Assembly (NCBI RefSeq): GCF_009718825.1
Contig: NZ_WNHB01000011.1
Coordinates: 1 to 64,000, forward strand
Reading direction: 5' to 3'
DNA length: 64,000 nt
From: Terrilactibacillus tamarindi
GTDB lineage: Bacteria > Bacillota > Bacilli > Bacillales > Sporolactobacillaceae
The notes beneath the pieces are model-generated. The model was not told where the DNA came from. It ran no database searches and was given only the letters and a program-made list of their open reading frames with translations. Both the position numbers and the translations under genes were made by a program. This document shows, piece by piece, positions 17,537-26,449 of this stretch (positions are counted from its first letter, which is position 1; the number at the start of each line of letters is the position of its first letter).

Positions 17537-18661
17537 GTGATGTTAACAAATCAGTTAGAACAGATGGATCCAAAGAATGATCCCTGGGAAGCTTACCAAG
17601 ATATTGACTTATATGGTGAAATGACATTAACAAACATTGAAATAACGACAACCACGCTATGTAATATGCGTTGTGAACACTGTGCTGTAGGATATACCTT
17701 ACAAACGAGAGAGCCTGATCCTTTAGCTATTGATATGTTAATAAAACGGCTAGATGAAATACCAACATTAAGATGTTTAAGTATTACGGGCGGAGAACCC
17801 ATGTTATCCATGAAATCTGTCAAAAACGTCGTTGTTCCTTTGTTAAAATACGCTCATGAACGCGGTTGTAGAACACAAATTAATTCGAATCTGACACTGG
17901 ATCGTAAACGATATGATCTTATAATTCCTTATTTAGATGTGCTGCATATTTCATATAATTATGGAAGTATCGAAGACTTTTGTGATATTGGTTTTGCAGT
18001 GATGGATAAGAAACCAGCCAAAGCTCAACGTGAGAAATTTTTCAATCAAATGATTGAAAATGCAAAGTTATTATCTGAAGCAGGTGTCATGGTATCTGCT
18101 GAAACGATGATTAACAAACGCACACTTCCATACTTAGAAGATATTCATCGACAAGTGGTTGAAATGGGATGTGCACGCCATGAAATTCACCCAATGTACC
18201 CAAGTGATTTTGCCTCTGATCTTCAGGTGGCTTCATTGGAAGAGATTCGAGAGGGAATACATCGTCTCTTGGATATACGGGATGAAAGGATTTGGATGTT
18301 GTTTGGTACACTGCCTTTTTATCCCTGCAGCCCAAATCCTGAAGACTTACAACTTATTGAACGTCTTTATAAAGCGAAGAATGTGTCACTAAGAAATGAC
18401 CCGGACGGCAGATCCAGATTAAATATTAATGTTTTTGATGGCGATATCATTGTGACCGACTTTGGAGATACTCCGCCTCTCGGAAACATTAAAACAACAA
18501 AGCTAACGGATGCTTTTGAAAAATGGAAGCAGTCAACTCTCGCCAAATCTCTACATTGCCACTGCCCAGCCGTGAAATGTTTAGGACCCAATGTTCTCGT
18601 AAAGGATACGTACTATAAAGATATTGATTTTAGTCAGAAGCAGGCGCTCATTTCAAGGTGA
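17537..18661 (+). CDS. yfkAB: Radical SAM/CxCxxxxC protein YfkAB
   Basis: 374-residue radical SAM protein. The iron-sulfur motif CNMRCEHC (Cys42, Cys46, Cys49) binds the SAM cluster, and the C-terminal HCHCPAVKC supplies the CxCxxxxC motif that defines the YfkAB family, expected to bind a second cluster. The conserved N-terminus PKNDPWEAY is also seen. The reaction and substrate of the family are unknown. AAGGAG lies before adjacent GTG (17537) and ATG (17540) codons; the ATG has the better spacing. The neighbouring upstream gene is the HPr-like protein. A family A repeat starts about 40 bp after the stop. Confidence 0.9.
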   Translation: MMLTNQLEQMDPKNDPWEAYQDIDLYGEMTLTNIEITTTTLCNMRCEHCAVGYTLQTREPDPLAIDMLIKRLDEIPTLRCLSITGGEPMLSMKSVKNVVVPLLKYAHERGCRTQINSNLTLDRKRYDLIIPYLDVLHISYNYGSIEDFCDIGFAVMDKKPAKAQREKFFNQMIENAKLLSEAGVMVSAETMINKRTLPYLEDIHRQVVEMGCARHEIHPMYPSDFASDLQVASLEEIREGIHRLLDIRDERIWMLFGTLPFYPCSPNPEDLQLIERLYKAKNVSLRNDPDGRSRLNINVFDGDIIVTDFGDTPPLGNIKTTKLTDAFEKWKQSTLAKSLHCHCPAVKCLGPNVLVKDTYYKDIDFSQKQALISR

Positions 18662-18701
18662 CAAGGTAGATAGAATAATAGACGAATTGTTAATAGTTCG
18701 T

Positions 18702-18905
18702 GTTCAAAAAGTGACAAATTAGAAGCAAGAAGGTCAAGGCGGCGCCGTTTTGAGGACCGGAATGTAGGTTTTTACTACATGAGGACCGGCCTTCCACAGG
18801 ATGTGGTGGCTTCAACTTTGCTCACAGGATGTGAGCGATTTTAGTTGAAGATCCTCTTGGATAGCGCCCGAGATTCGTAGCTTATCATTTGGTGACTTTT
18901 TGAAC
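18702..18905 (+). repeat. Family A repeat, copy A3
   Basis: Longest copy (204 bp), plus orientation, ends TGTTCAAAAAG/CTTTTTGAACA. Compared with A1/A2 it carries an extra hairpin module: a GAGGACCGG duplicate enclosing ATGTAG-gttttta-CTACAT. The family therefore varies by whole hairpin units. Confidence 0.9.
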
Positions 18906-18915
18906 AACATCTAAT

Positions 18916-18976
18916 AAAAGCGGTCAAGGAATAATGTCTGCACTATTCAGACTATTACCTTGACCGTTTTTTAAGC
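18916..18976. terminator. Bidirectional terminator after the BASS transporter gene
   Basis: CGGTCAAGG...GTCTG pairs with CAGAC...CCTTGACCG, with T6 on the plus side and TTTTATTAGAT on the minus side. Confidence 0.8.
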
Positions 18977-18977
18977 T

Positions 18978-19955
18978 TTATAAAACTGAGGTTGATGATT
19001 CAGCATCATCAATCGATTCATTAACGTTTTCTTTTGTATGCTTGCTAAACCAGTTTGCTAAAAGAGCGCCTGAAATATTATGCCAAATACTAAAGATGGC
19101 ACTCGGAACCGCTGCCAGTGGTGAGAAATGAGCAGTAGCTATAGATGCACCTAGGGCCGAGTTTTGCAGGCCTACCTCAAAAGCAAGTGCTCTTTGTTTC
19201 GGTTCAGACATACGAAAGAGTTTCCCAGAAAGATAACCAAGAAGTAATCCTAATCCATTATGAAGAAATACTAAAGCAAAAATAAGAAGACCATTTGTTG
19301 CGATTTTTTCCTGGTTGCTTGATACAACAGCACTTACAATAGCAATAATAGCTACAACAGATACAATAGGTAAGGCTTTAATACCAACTTCAATTCGTTT
19401 ACCCAAGATCAACTTAACGATAACGCCTAAGAAAATAGGAAGAAGGATAATTTTTAATATGGAGATAAAAAGTGAGCTAAATGAAATACTAACCCATTGA
19501 CTTGCTAGCAACCAGATTAAAAATGGTGTAACAATTGGAGCAAGCAAAGTTGTGACGCTAGACATGGTTACTGAAAGGGCCGTATCCCCTTTTGCTAAGA
19601 ATGTCATAACATTAGATGACGTTCCGCCTGGGCAACATCCAACTAGAATAACGCCAACTGCAACCTCCGGTGATACATGAAACACCATAGTTAATAAGAA
19701 AGCAACACCCGGCATGATAATGAATTGGGCTAATACACCAATGAGGATATCAAATGGTCTTTTGACCACTTCTTTGAAGTCCTTTATAGATAACGTTAGG
19801 CCCATACCAAACATAACAATACCAAGTAGTGGTGTTATGTACGCTGCGAGCCATGTGAAACCAGCGGGAACGAGAAATGAAACAACGGCAAATAATAAGA
19901 CCCAATAGGCAAATGTACTTCCGATAAAACGGCTGATTCTGTCTAATACCTGCAT
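18978..19955 (-). CDS. Bile acid:sodium symporter (BASS) family transporter
   Basis: 325-residue membrane protein with nine to ten hydrophobic segments and BASS landmarks: GVILVGCCPGGTSSNVMTF and EVGLQNSALGASIA, the two crossover regions that bind sodium. Bacterial members of the YocS type import organic acids such as pantoate or other anions with sodium; the substrate here is unknown. The start ATG follows AAAAAGGTG. The C-terminus ends in an acidic, Ser-rich tail. Single gene, ending at a strong terminator. Confidence 0.9.
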   Translation of the reverse strand: MQVLDRISRFIGSTFAYWVLLFAVVSFLVPAGFTWLAAYITPLLGIVMFGMGLTLSIKDFKEVVKRPFDILIGVLAQFIIMPGVAFLLTMVFHVSPEVAVGVILVGCCPGGTSSNVMTFLAKGDTALSVTMSSVTTLLAPIVTPFLIWLLASQWVSISFSSLFISILKIILLPIFLGVIVKLILGKRIEVGIKALPIVSVVAIIAIVSAVVSSNQEKIATNGLLIFALVFLHNGLGLLLGYLSGKLFRMSEPKQRALAFEVGLQNSALGASIATAHFSPLAAVPSAIFSIWHNISGALLANWFSKHTKENVNESIDDAESSTSVL

Positions 19956-20545
19956 AAAACTTCACACCTTTTTCTTTGTTTTATGAGATTATACTCTACT
20001 TTTCAAAAAAATAAAAATACATAAATAATGGTATGCGTTCGAAATTTAAGTTAATTAGGCTTGTAATGTGACATTTGTCATACAATGAAGGGCAAACTCT
20101 CACTATTGTAAGGTCACAAACCTTGATAAACTACAAATAGAAAATTCGTTTGTTTAACGAAGTACTTATGGCCTGTCATACCATTCATACCGAGACAGCT
20201 AAGTAGATAAATAAATTGTTAATTTAATCATGCCACCTTCTAATATCGCTCTCGTCATTTCCCCTGTACTTGAAAAACACACCACCGCGTCACATTCCCT
20301 ATAACGATACATGTGTCATTTTCAATAAAAATAAAAGTTCTTTAACCAATGAGTTTAAAGAAAACTAAAGGTTATACATTATTATCAAGTAAAAATTTGT
20401 TTTTAGGGTAATATAAAAATTAACTATAGAAAAAAGGCAGATAAAAATTATGTCGTTATTTGTAAAGATATTGTTAAGCTTTTGAAAATCCATTGTAAAT
20501 TCAGCACTGGTTTACTAAAATGAAAAGGCTGGTTGTTTTCTTTTA
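19956..20545. other. Long intergenic interval, no gene seen
   Basis: About 590 bases between divergent genes. AT-rich, no coding frame with a ribosome-binding site and no family A or B copy. The promoter of the BASS gene should be at its left end. Confidence 0.4.
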
Positions 20546-20574
20546 TTGGATTATAGGTTGGGTTATTCTATAAT
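20546..20574 (+). promoter_or_regulatory. Sigma-A promoter of the phosphate transport pair
   Basis: TTGGAT (20546-20551), 17-bp spacer, TATAAT (20569-20574), about 50 bp before the start codon. Confidence 0.6.
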
Positions 20575-20622
20575 TAGAATGGGTTTGGAAAGTATTATTA
20601 ATATTATAAGGTGGTATGAAGT

Positions 20623-21243
20623 ATGTTATTTCCGGCAAAAAACGATAAGTTCTTAAATATGCTTTCAACGATTGCATTGAATCTTGAAGAATCAGCCAAA
20701 TATTTTGTCGATTTCAAAATTAAAAATCTCGATGATTTACAAGAATTTTCGAAAACAATGAAAACGTATGAAAAAAAAGGCGATGCTTACATGCATGAGT
20801 TAATTGTTGCATTGAACAAAACCTTTATAACACCACTTGAAAGAGAAGAAATATTGGAATTAGCAATGAAAATGGATGATGTATTAGATGGATTTGAACA
20901 ATGGTCAACTCGAATCGAAATATATGGATTAACACAATCAGATGACTATATGATTAAATTCGTCGATATGTTATTTGAAGCAACGAAAGAAGTTGCCCAA
21001 GCGACAACCTTACTTAATAAAAAGAAATTACCAAGCATTCGTAGCCATGTCATTAAAATAAATGACGTAGAATCTGAATGTGATGAGTTGCTTGGTCAAA
21101 GTATCCGCAATTTATTTAAAACAGAAAAAGATCCGATTAAAATTATCCAATATAAAGAACTCTATGAAATGTTAGAAGAAATTGCTGATAGCTGTGAAGA
21201 CGTGGCAAACACGCTTGAAACAATTATTATGAGAAACGCTTAA
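20623..21243 (+). CDS. DUF47 (PhoU-like) accessory protein of PiT transporter
   Basis: 206-residue all-helical protein of the DUF47/YkaA family, structurally like PhoU with metal-binding acidic residues (EKKGD, EREEILELAMKMDD, NDVESECDELL). Family members are encoded next to PiT phosphate transporters and probably control them. AAGGTGG precedes the ATG. Only 13 bp separate it from the PiT gene, so they form one operon. Confidence 0.92.
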   Translation: MLFPAKNDKFLNMLSTIALNLEESAKYFVDFKIKNLDDLQEFSKTMKTYEKKGDAYMHELIVALNKTFITPLEREEILELAMKMDDVLDGFEQWSTRIEIYGLTQSDDYMIKFVDMLFEATKEVAQATTLLNKKKLPSIRSHVIKINDVESECDELLGQSIRNLFKTEKDPIKIIQYKELYEMLEEIADSCEDVANTLETIIMRNA

Positions 21244-21256
21244 AGGGAGTTTTACT

Positions 21257-22264
21257 ATGGATAGCTTGTTAGTCTTAACTTTACTTATTGTGATTTTTGC
21301 TTTAGCTTTTGATTTTATTAATGGTTTCCATGACACGGCGAATACCATTGCTACGTCCGTTTCAACGCGTGCCCTGCGTCCACGTGTGGCTATTCTTCTA
21401 GCTGCGTCAATGAACTTTGTGGGGGCTCTAACGTTTACAGGCGTGGCAGAGACGATCGGAAAGGGAATCATCAATCCCTTTACATTAAATGATGGTGCTG
21501 TTGGTTCAGTCATTGTTTTGGCAGCATTAACTTCAGCAATTATTTGGAACTTAATAACTTGGCTATTCGGAATCCCAAGTAGTTCGTCACATGCTATCGT
21601 TGGGTCACTTGCAGGAGCTGGAATAGCTGCTTTAGGCTTTAATGCATTAAATTACGCAGGTTTTATTGGCATAATTGAAGCACTTCTTATTTCTCCGGTT
21701 GCAGCACTCGCTATTGGTTTTTGTATTATGAAACTTTTTATGATGATATTCAAAAATTCAGGTTTATCTAAAACCAATCGTGGGTTTCGAATTTTTCAAA
21801 TTTTCACGGCAGCACTGCAATCGTTTACGCATGGAACAAATGATGCTCAGAAAGCAATGGGGATTATTACATTAGCTTTAGTTGCAGCCCACTATCACAC
21901 ATCGATGGAAATTCCTATGTGGGTTCGATTTGCATCAGCTGTGGCAATGGCAACGGGTACATCTATCGGAGGGTGGAAAATCATTAAAACGGTTGGAACT
22001 GGAATTATGAAGATCAGACCGGTTAGTGGTGCAGCGGCAGACTTATCTTCTGCAGGTATTATTTTTGGTTTTACCTTCCTTCATTTACCTGTTAGCTCAA
22101 CGCACGTTATTTCATCATCTATTATGGGTGTAGGATCAGCTGAACGTGTTAAAAATGTCAATTGGGGAATGGCGATTAATATCGTCATCACTTGGATCAT
22201 CACGTTACCGATAACAGCTTTACTAGCAGCAATCATTTATAAAACTTTAGCCATGTTTATGTAA
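21257..22264 (+). CDS. pit: Inorganic phosphate transporter, PiT family
   Basis: Low-affinity, cation-coupled phosphate importer. 335 residues with about ten membrane segments. The two inverted PiT signatures are visible: FDFINGFHDTANTIATSVSTRAL near the N-terminus and SFTHGTNDAQKAMGI in the second half, plus GIPSSSSHAIVGSL and LPVSSTHVISSSIMG. AAAGGGAG lies before the ATG. Second gene of the DUF47-pit operon and followed by a strong terminator. Confidence 0.95.
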   Translation: MDSLLVLTLLIVIFALAFDFINGFHDTANTIATSVSTRALRPRVAILLAASMNFVGALTFTGVAETIGKGIINPFTLNDGAVGSVIVLAALTSAIIWNLITWLFGIPSSSSHAIVGSLAGAGIAALGFNALNYAGFIGIIEALLISPVAALAIGFCIMKLFMMIFKNSGLSKTNRGFRIFQIFTAALQSFTHGTNDAQKAMGIITLALVAAHYHTSMEIPMWVRFASAVAMATGTSIGGWKIIKTVGTGIMKIRPVSGAAADLSSAGIIFGFTFLHLPVSSTHVISSSIMGVGSAERVKNVNWGMAINIVITWIITLPITALLAAIIYKTLAMFM

Positions 22265-22354
22265 TCATTTACCTAGACGTGGTAGGAGCTTCATAAAAAG
22301 AATCTAGCTTAAATTGGACCAAAAAAGTATGCCTTAGAATAAAAAAGAAAATAG

Positions 22355-22399
22355 ACCAGAATAAAAATCATTATTATGATTTTTATTCTGGTTTTTTTT
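22355..22399 (+). terminator. pit operon terminator
   Basis: ACCAGAATAAAAATCA pairs with TGATTTTTATTCTGGT (16 bp) and is followed by T7. Confidence 0.9.
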
Positions 22400-22471
22400 A
22401 TAACGTGAAAGTTCGATCAGACGCCGTTAATGCAGGATAAATTGATAAATAAGTTTTTTAATTTAAAATTT

Positions 22472-23338
22472 TTACCTAACAAGTGATGTTAAATGAGAAC
22501 ATCCTAGGTCACGGAATGAACGGCTAATAACGTCATATTTTGGTTCCCATGGGGCTAAAGAAGAATCGAAAACTAAAGGAACATGACAAAAAATGGTTGC
22601 TAACTTTCTGGATAAATGTAGCATTTCAAGATCATTTTTAATTTTTGTCTGCACTCCACGAGGCAATTCCTCTATGTTTTCAATAATTCGTTCAATGGAA
22701 GAGTAATCCTTTAATAAGCGCCCGGCTGTTTTTTTCCCAATTCCTTTTACACCAGGGTAATTATCTGCTGAATCTCCCATTAATGCCTTTAGGTCAATCA
22801 ATTGCTTCGGTGTAATCCCCCATTCAAGTTCCAGTAAGTCTAGATTATAGACTTGATAATTTCCATAACCTTTTTTTAATAAGGTCACATACGTGTTTTG
22901 ATTAATTAATTGCAGCAAATCTTGATCCCCGGTTAGAATATTTATCTTATGATCTTGACTCAACCGAGTACTTAATGTCCCTATACAATCATCTGCTTCG
23001 TATCCTGGATGACTAATATTTTCGATTCCCAAAGCCTGAACAATATGTTTTATAAGTTGAAATTGGGGAAGAAGTTCAAGGGGCGGTTCATCACGGTTTG
23101 CTTTATATTGCGGGAAAATCTCGTGTCTAAATGTCTTCCCACCTAAATCCCAGCAACAAAGAATGGTATCTGGGCTAAACTGCTTATTTGCAAGCGTAAG
23201 GTGTTTCAAAAACCCATAAATGGCGTTTGTCGGCACCCCCGCTTGATTTCGCATAAATTGGCCGGTAAAGGATGTTGCGAAAAAGCTTCGAAATAATAAA
23301 GCCATTCCGTCGATAATTAAAACGTGTTTTCTATTCAT
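22472..23338 (-). CDS. ypcP: 5'-3' exonuclease (YpcP-like flap nuclease)
   Basis: Stand-alone 288-residue relative of the 5'-nuclease domain of DNA polymerase I, expected to remove RNA primers and flaps. PIN-like motifs with metal-binding acids are seen: LIIDGMALLFRSFF, YEADDCIGTL, ILTGDQDLLQL and KALMGDSADNYPGVKGIGKKTA, the last being the helix-hairpin-helix DNA-binding turn. The size matches YpcP (about 296 aa). The start is ATG behind a weak AAGAGG site. Monocistronic, leftward. Confidence 0.92.
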   Translation of the reverse strand: MNRKHVLIIDGMALLFRSFFATSFTGQFMRNQAGVPTNAIYGFLKHLTLANKQFSPDTILCCWDLGGKTFRHEIFPQYKANRDEPPLELLPQFQLIKHIVQALGIENISHPGYEADDCIGTLSTRLSQDHKINILTGDQDLLQLINQNTYVTLLKKGYGNYQVYNLDLLELEWGITPKQLIDLKALMGDSADNYPGVKGIGKKTAGRLLKDYSSIERIIENIEELPRGVQTKIKNDLEMLHLSRKLATIFCHVPLVFDSSLAPWEPKYDVISRSFRDLGCSHLTSLVR

Positions 23339-23466
23339 AATAACCTCTTAACTTTTTTAATACGAATAAGTATACCATATGATGGGCCATATGTTCACTT
23401 TACAAATAACTTAAAATCCATGGGTTGAAATGGTTTTATTTTCAAGTAATAAGGTGTAAAATAGAA

Positions 23467-23480
23467 ATAAAGCGCTTACA
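23467..23480 (+). promoter_or_regulatory. cre-like palindrome upstream of ykuL
   Basis: ATAAAGCGCTTACA matches 12 of 14 positions of the CcpA cre consensus. It overlaps the likely promoter and ends about 6 nt before the ribosome-binding site. Low certainty. Confidence 0.3.
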
Positions 23481-23498
23481 TTTTGAGGAGTTGGTGTT

Positions 23499-23975
23499 AT
23501 GTTACAATTTCAATCAATTTTAAAAGGAAATATCATAAAATGTCTTATTCCAGTTGATGAAGTGGCTCATGTTCAAACAGATAATCCTCTTGAACATGCC
23601 TTGCTAGTCTTAGTGAAGACTGGCTATTCAGCAATACCGGTACTTGACCGAAAGTATAGATTAAAAGGAATTATTAGTAAGACCATTATTTTGGATAGTA
23701 TATTAGGTCTCGAAAGGTTCGAATTTGATGATTTACGCAAGTATAAAGTTGAAGATGTGATGAATGCAAATCCACCTATTTTACGTATTGACCACACTTT
23801 CCAAGATGCTTTAAAATTTTGCATTCATCATAATTTTTTATGTATTGAAAATCGTAATGGTGAATTTATGGGAATATTGACAAGAGGTTCTATCTTGAAA
23901 TATGTCAATTGTTTGCTTACCTTACAAAAACATTCTGTGCTTATTCCTTCGGATTCCGAGCCCTTGGCTGAATAA
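23499..23975 (+). CDS. ykuL: CBS-domain protein, c-di-AMP receptor DarB/CbpB-like (YkuL)
   Basis: 158-residue cytoplasmic protein made of a tandem CBS pair (about residues 15-70 and 85-140). The segments VAHVQTDNPLEHALLVL and TGYSAIPVLD match B. subtilis YkuL closely. YkuL is DarB, which binds c-di-AMP and in the apo form stimulates the ppGpp synthetase Rel and pyruvate carboxylase. The pyc gene is in this same window (47.9-51.3 kb). TGAGGAG precedes the ATG. The intervening ccpC-ykuNOP genes of B. subtilis are absent; a family B repeat separates it from dapH. Confidence 0.88.
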   Translation: MLQFQSILKGNIIKCLIPVDEVAHVQTDNPLEHALLVLVKTGYSAIPVLDRKYRLKGIISKTIILDSILGLERFEFDDLRKYKVEDVMNANPPILRIDHTFQDALKFCIHHNFLCIENRNGEFMGILTRGSILKYVNCLLTLQKHSVLIPSDSEPLAE

Positions 23976-24002
23976 ATTATCAATCAAAATGAATACTAAG
24001 AG

Positions 24003-24146
24003 ATAAAGTGAAACTTCCATCAGTGGGGTTTTCTTCATCCCCCACTGATGGTTAGCTGAACCAATCGGACCTTTAAGGGCAGTTGATCCCCCATACCCTG
24101 AATCTTGAGGTGGGGGTCTTTACTTGCCGTTAAAGCGGGCTAAAAT
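24003..24146 (-). repeat. Family B repeat, copy B2
   Basis: Reverse copy beginning ATAAAGTGAAACTTCC and ending GCGGGCTAAAAT. The right hairpin CCATCAGTGGGG/CCCCCACTGATGG is intact; the inner hairpin loop is shortened. Confidence 0.9.
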
Positions 24147-24263
24147 CTACTCAAAATAAGAGGAGCAGATTTTTCTTGTTGTTATCAAGGTTATCCATAG
24201 ACATTTAGATCAAAATTCGTTACGATAACAAAGAAGTCTAGTTTTAGTAGGAGGAATAGATTA

Positions 24264-24974
24264 ATGGAACAAATGGATGCACATGAAATTATTTCTTTTT
24301 TGCAAAAAAGCGAAAAAAAAACCCCTGTTAAAGTACATATAAAAGGTGATCTTAGCCAAGTTTCTTTTCACGATGAAATAAAAACATTTATATCAGGTGA
24401 CACTGGTGTGATCTTTGGCGATTGGCAACTTGTTAAAGAAGACCTTGAAACATACAAAGATAAAATTGCTGATTATGTTATTGAAAATGATCGCCGTCAT
24501 TCTGCTGTACCGTTATTAAACATGAAAGAGGTCCAAGCAAGAATTGAACCAGGTGCACTCATTCGTGAAAAAGTAGAGATAGGTAAGAATGCGGTGATTA
24601 TGATGGGGGCAGTTATCAACATTGGTGCTGTTGTAGGCGAAGGGACCATGATTGATATGAATGCCGTTCTCGGCGGTAGAGCAACTGTAGGTAAAAATTG
24701 CCACATTGGTGCTGGCACGGTCTTAGCCGGAGTCGTTGAACCACCATCTGCGAAGCCTGTTATCATTGAAGACGATGTCCTTATTGGGGCAAATGCAGTC
24801 GTTTTAGAAGGCGTACGCGTTGGTAAGAATGCGGTTATTGCAGCTGGTGCAGTTGTTACGAAAGATGTCCCAGCAAACACGGTTGTTGCCGGTATTCCAG
24901 CTAAAGTCATTAAAACGATTGATGATCAAACCCGTTCCAAAACAGAAATTATGCAAGAATTGCGCGAATTATAA
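24264..24974 (+). CDS. dapH: Tetrahydrodipicolinate N-acetyltransferase
   Basis: Acetyl-CoA dependent acetylation of 2,3,4,5-tetrahydrodipicolinate, the branch-specific step of the acetylase pathway to meso-diaminopimelate and lysine. 236 residues: an N-terminal DapH domain (1-85) followed by a left-handed beta-helix of hexapeptide repeats (about 90-205, for example [15 protein letters not shown]). AGTAGGAGG lies before the ATG. It is followed by ykuR, encoding the later deacetylase, with a 190-bp gap containing a weak terminator. No lysine riboswitch is seen. Confidence 0.95.
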   Translation: MEQMDAHEIISFLQKSEKKTPVKVHIKGDLSQVSFHDEIKTFISGDTGVIFGDWQLVKEDLETYKDKIADYVIENDRRHSAVPLLNMKEVQARIEPGALIREKVEIGKNAVIMMGAVINIGAVVGEGTMIDMNAVLGGRATVGKNCHIGAGTVLAGVVEPPSAKPVIIEDDVLIGANAVVLEGVRVGKNAVIAAGAVVTKDVPANTVVAGIPAKVIKTIDDQTRSKTEIMQELREL

Positions 24975-24992
24975 TACGTATTTAGATGAAAT

Positions 24993-25031
24993 AAGGGCAA
25001 CATTAGTGAAAACTATGTTGTTCTTTTTTAC
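24993..25031 (+). terminator. Weak terminator after dapH
   Basis: GCAACAT pairs with ATGTTGT around a 10-nt loop, then CTTTTTT. Partial read-through into ykuR is likely. Confidence 0.5.
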
Positions 25032-25165
25032 ATATTAAAACTGTTTATGATTATTTAAAAGCTGTCAGGTAGTTAAAACTACTGGAAAATATAATCAATA
25101 TTAGTGAGTTAGTTATTATTATGAATAGAGGTTTAAATAAATTGTTATGAAGGGAAATAAAAGAC

Positions 25166-26278
25166 ATGGACACAATTACCGTTAGACGTCAATTGCATCG
25201 AATCCCAGAGCTTGGCTTTCAAGAATTTAAAACTCAAGCTTTTCTATTAGATAGAATAAAGCAATTACCTCAAGACAATCTTATGGTACAGGTCTGGAAA
25301 ACTGGAATACTGGTCAAGGTGAAAGGAACAAGTTCAAAGCAAGTGATCGGTTTTCGTTCGGATATTGATGGTTTACCGATTCAAGAAGAAACAGGATATG
25401 ACTTTAAATCTGAGCATGAAGGAAATATGCATGCATGTGGACATGATTTTCATATGACCATTGCTTTAGGGGCTTTAGAAACGATAGCAAGAAATCCAAT
25501 ACGAGATGATGTAGTCTTCATCTTCCAACCTGCTGAGGAAGGACCTGGGGGAGCTTTGCCAATGTTGCAGAGCGACGAATTCAAAAAATGGAAGCCTGAC
25601 ATTATTTTTGGATTACATGTCGCACCAGAGTATCAAACAGGCGTTGTAGCGATACGAAAAGGTCTTCTATTTGCCAATACTTCTGAACTATTTATTGATT
25701 TTAAAGGTAAAGGGGGACATGCTGCTTATCCGCATCTATCCAATGATATGATCGTTGCAGCTAGTCATTTTGTAACCCAATTACAGTCTATTATTTCAAG
25801 GCGTGTTAACCCTCTTGATTCAGCGGTCATTACTGTTGGGAAAATAACAGGAGGTACGAAACAAAATATCATTGCTGAACAAGCAAGAGTAGAAGGAACG
25901 ATTCGCGCTTTAAGTCCTGAAACCATGAGAATTGTCAAACATGAAATAGAAAACCAGGTCGGCGGAATTGAGAAAAGCTTCGATTGTCAAGCTGAGATCG
26001 ATTATGGTGCGAATTACTACCAAGTTTATAATGATCCCAATAGAACCGAATCTTTCCTTCAATATTGTCAAAAAGAAAATCATGAGGTCGTAATATGTTC
26101 AGAGGCCATGACGGGTGAAGATTTTGGATATTTCTTAAAGGATATCCCTGGGTTTATGTTTTGGCTTGGCGTTAACTCCGAATCTGGTCTTCATTCATCA
26201 ACCTTAAAACCAGACGAAAAAGCGTTGGATAAAGCTATAAAAATTGTAAGTGGCTATATTCAATTTTTATCGGCATAG
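25166..26278 (+). CDS. ykuR: N-acetyldiaminopimelate deacetylase
   Basis: M20/M40-family metallohydrolase that removes the acetyl group from N-acetyl-LL-diaminopimelate. 370 residues with the M20 metal-binding motif [10 protein letters not shown] (about 88-97), the EEGPGG segment carrying the catalytic Glu and metal ligand, the dimerisation domain in the middle and the final His in [11 protein letters not shown]. Position behind dapH fits the acetylase lysine pathway and separates it from general amidohydrolases. GAAGGGAAA lies upstream of the ATG. Confidence 0.93.
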   Translation: MDTITVRRQLHRIPELGFQEFKTQAFLLDRIKQLPQDNLMVQVWKTGILVKVKGTSSKQVIGFRSDIDGLPIQEETGYDFKSEHEGNMHACGHDFHMTIALGALETIARNPIRDDVVFIFQPAEEGPGGALPMLQSDEFKKWKPDIIFGLHVAPEYQTGVVAIRKGLLFANTSELFIDFKGKGGHAAYPHLSNDMIVAASHFVTQLQSIISRRVNPLDSAVITVGKITGGTKQNIIAEQARVEGTIRALSPETMRIVKHEIENQVGGIEKSFDCQAEIDYGANYYQVYNDPNRTESFLQYCQKENHEVVICSEAMTGEDFGYFLKDIPGFMFWLGVNSESGLHSSTLKPDEKALDKAIKIVSGYIQFLSA

Positions 26279-26339
26279 AATTTTGCTGTCGTGAGAGACT
26301 ATATAAGGGTTATTTGACGAAAAAGATTAGTGAAAGGAT

Positions 26340-26426
26340 GTTCAAAAAGCCACCAAATGTGTAAGGCAGGTCCTTAGAAACGGCGCGCTCTTATCTACTT
26401 GCTTCTAATTTGTCACCTTTTTGAAC
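26340..26426 (-). repeat. Family A repeat, short copy A4
   Basis: An 87-bp minus-strand copy. The terminal repeats and the GTGACAAATTAGAAGCAAG start are kept, but both GGA-loop hairpins are deleted. It ends only about 10 bp before the ribosome-binding site of the next gene. Confidence 0.85.
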
Positions 26427-26449
26427 ACGTACTGAAAGGATGATTTTAT

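Noticed and set aside
24150-24263. Lysine riboswitch upstream of dapH
   Set aside because: The interval is too short and lacks the L-box landmarks; only an ordinary leader is seen.
24497-24910. Long open frame antisense to dapH (137 codons)
   Set aside because: It mirrors the hexapeptide-repeat codon pattern of dapH, has no ribosome-binding site and its composition is that of a reverse-frame shadow.
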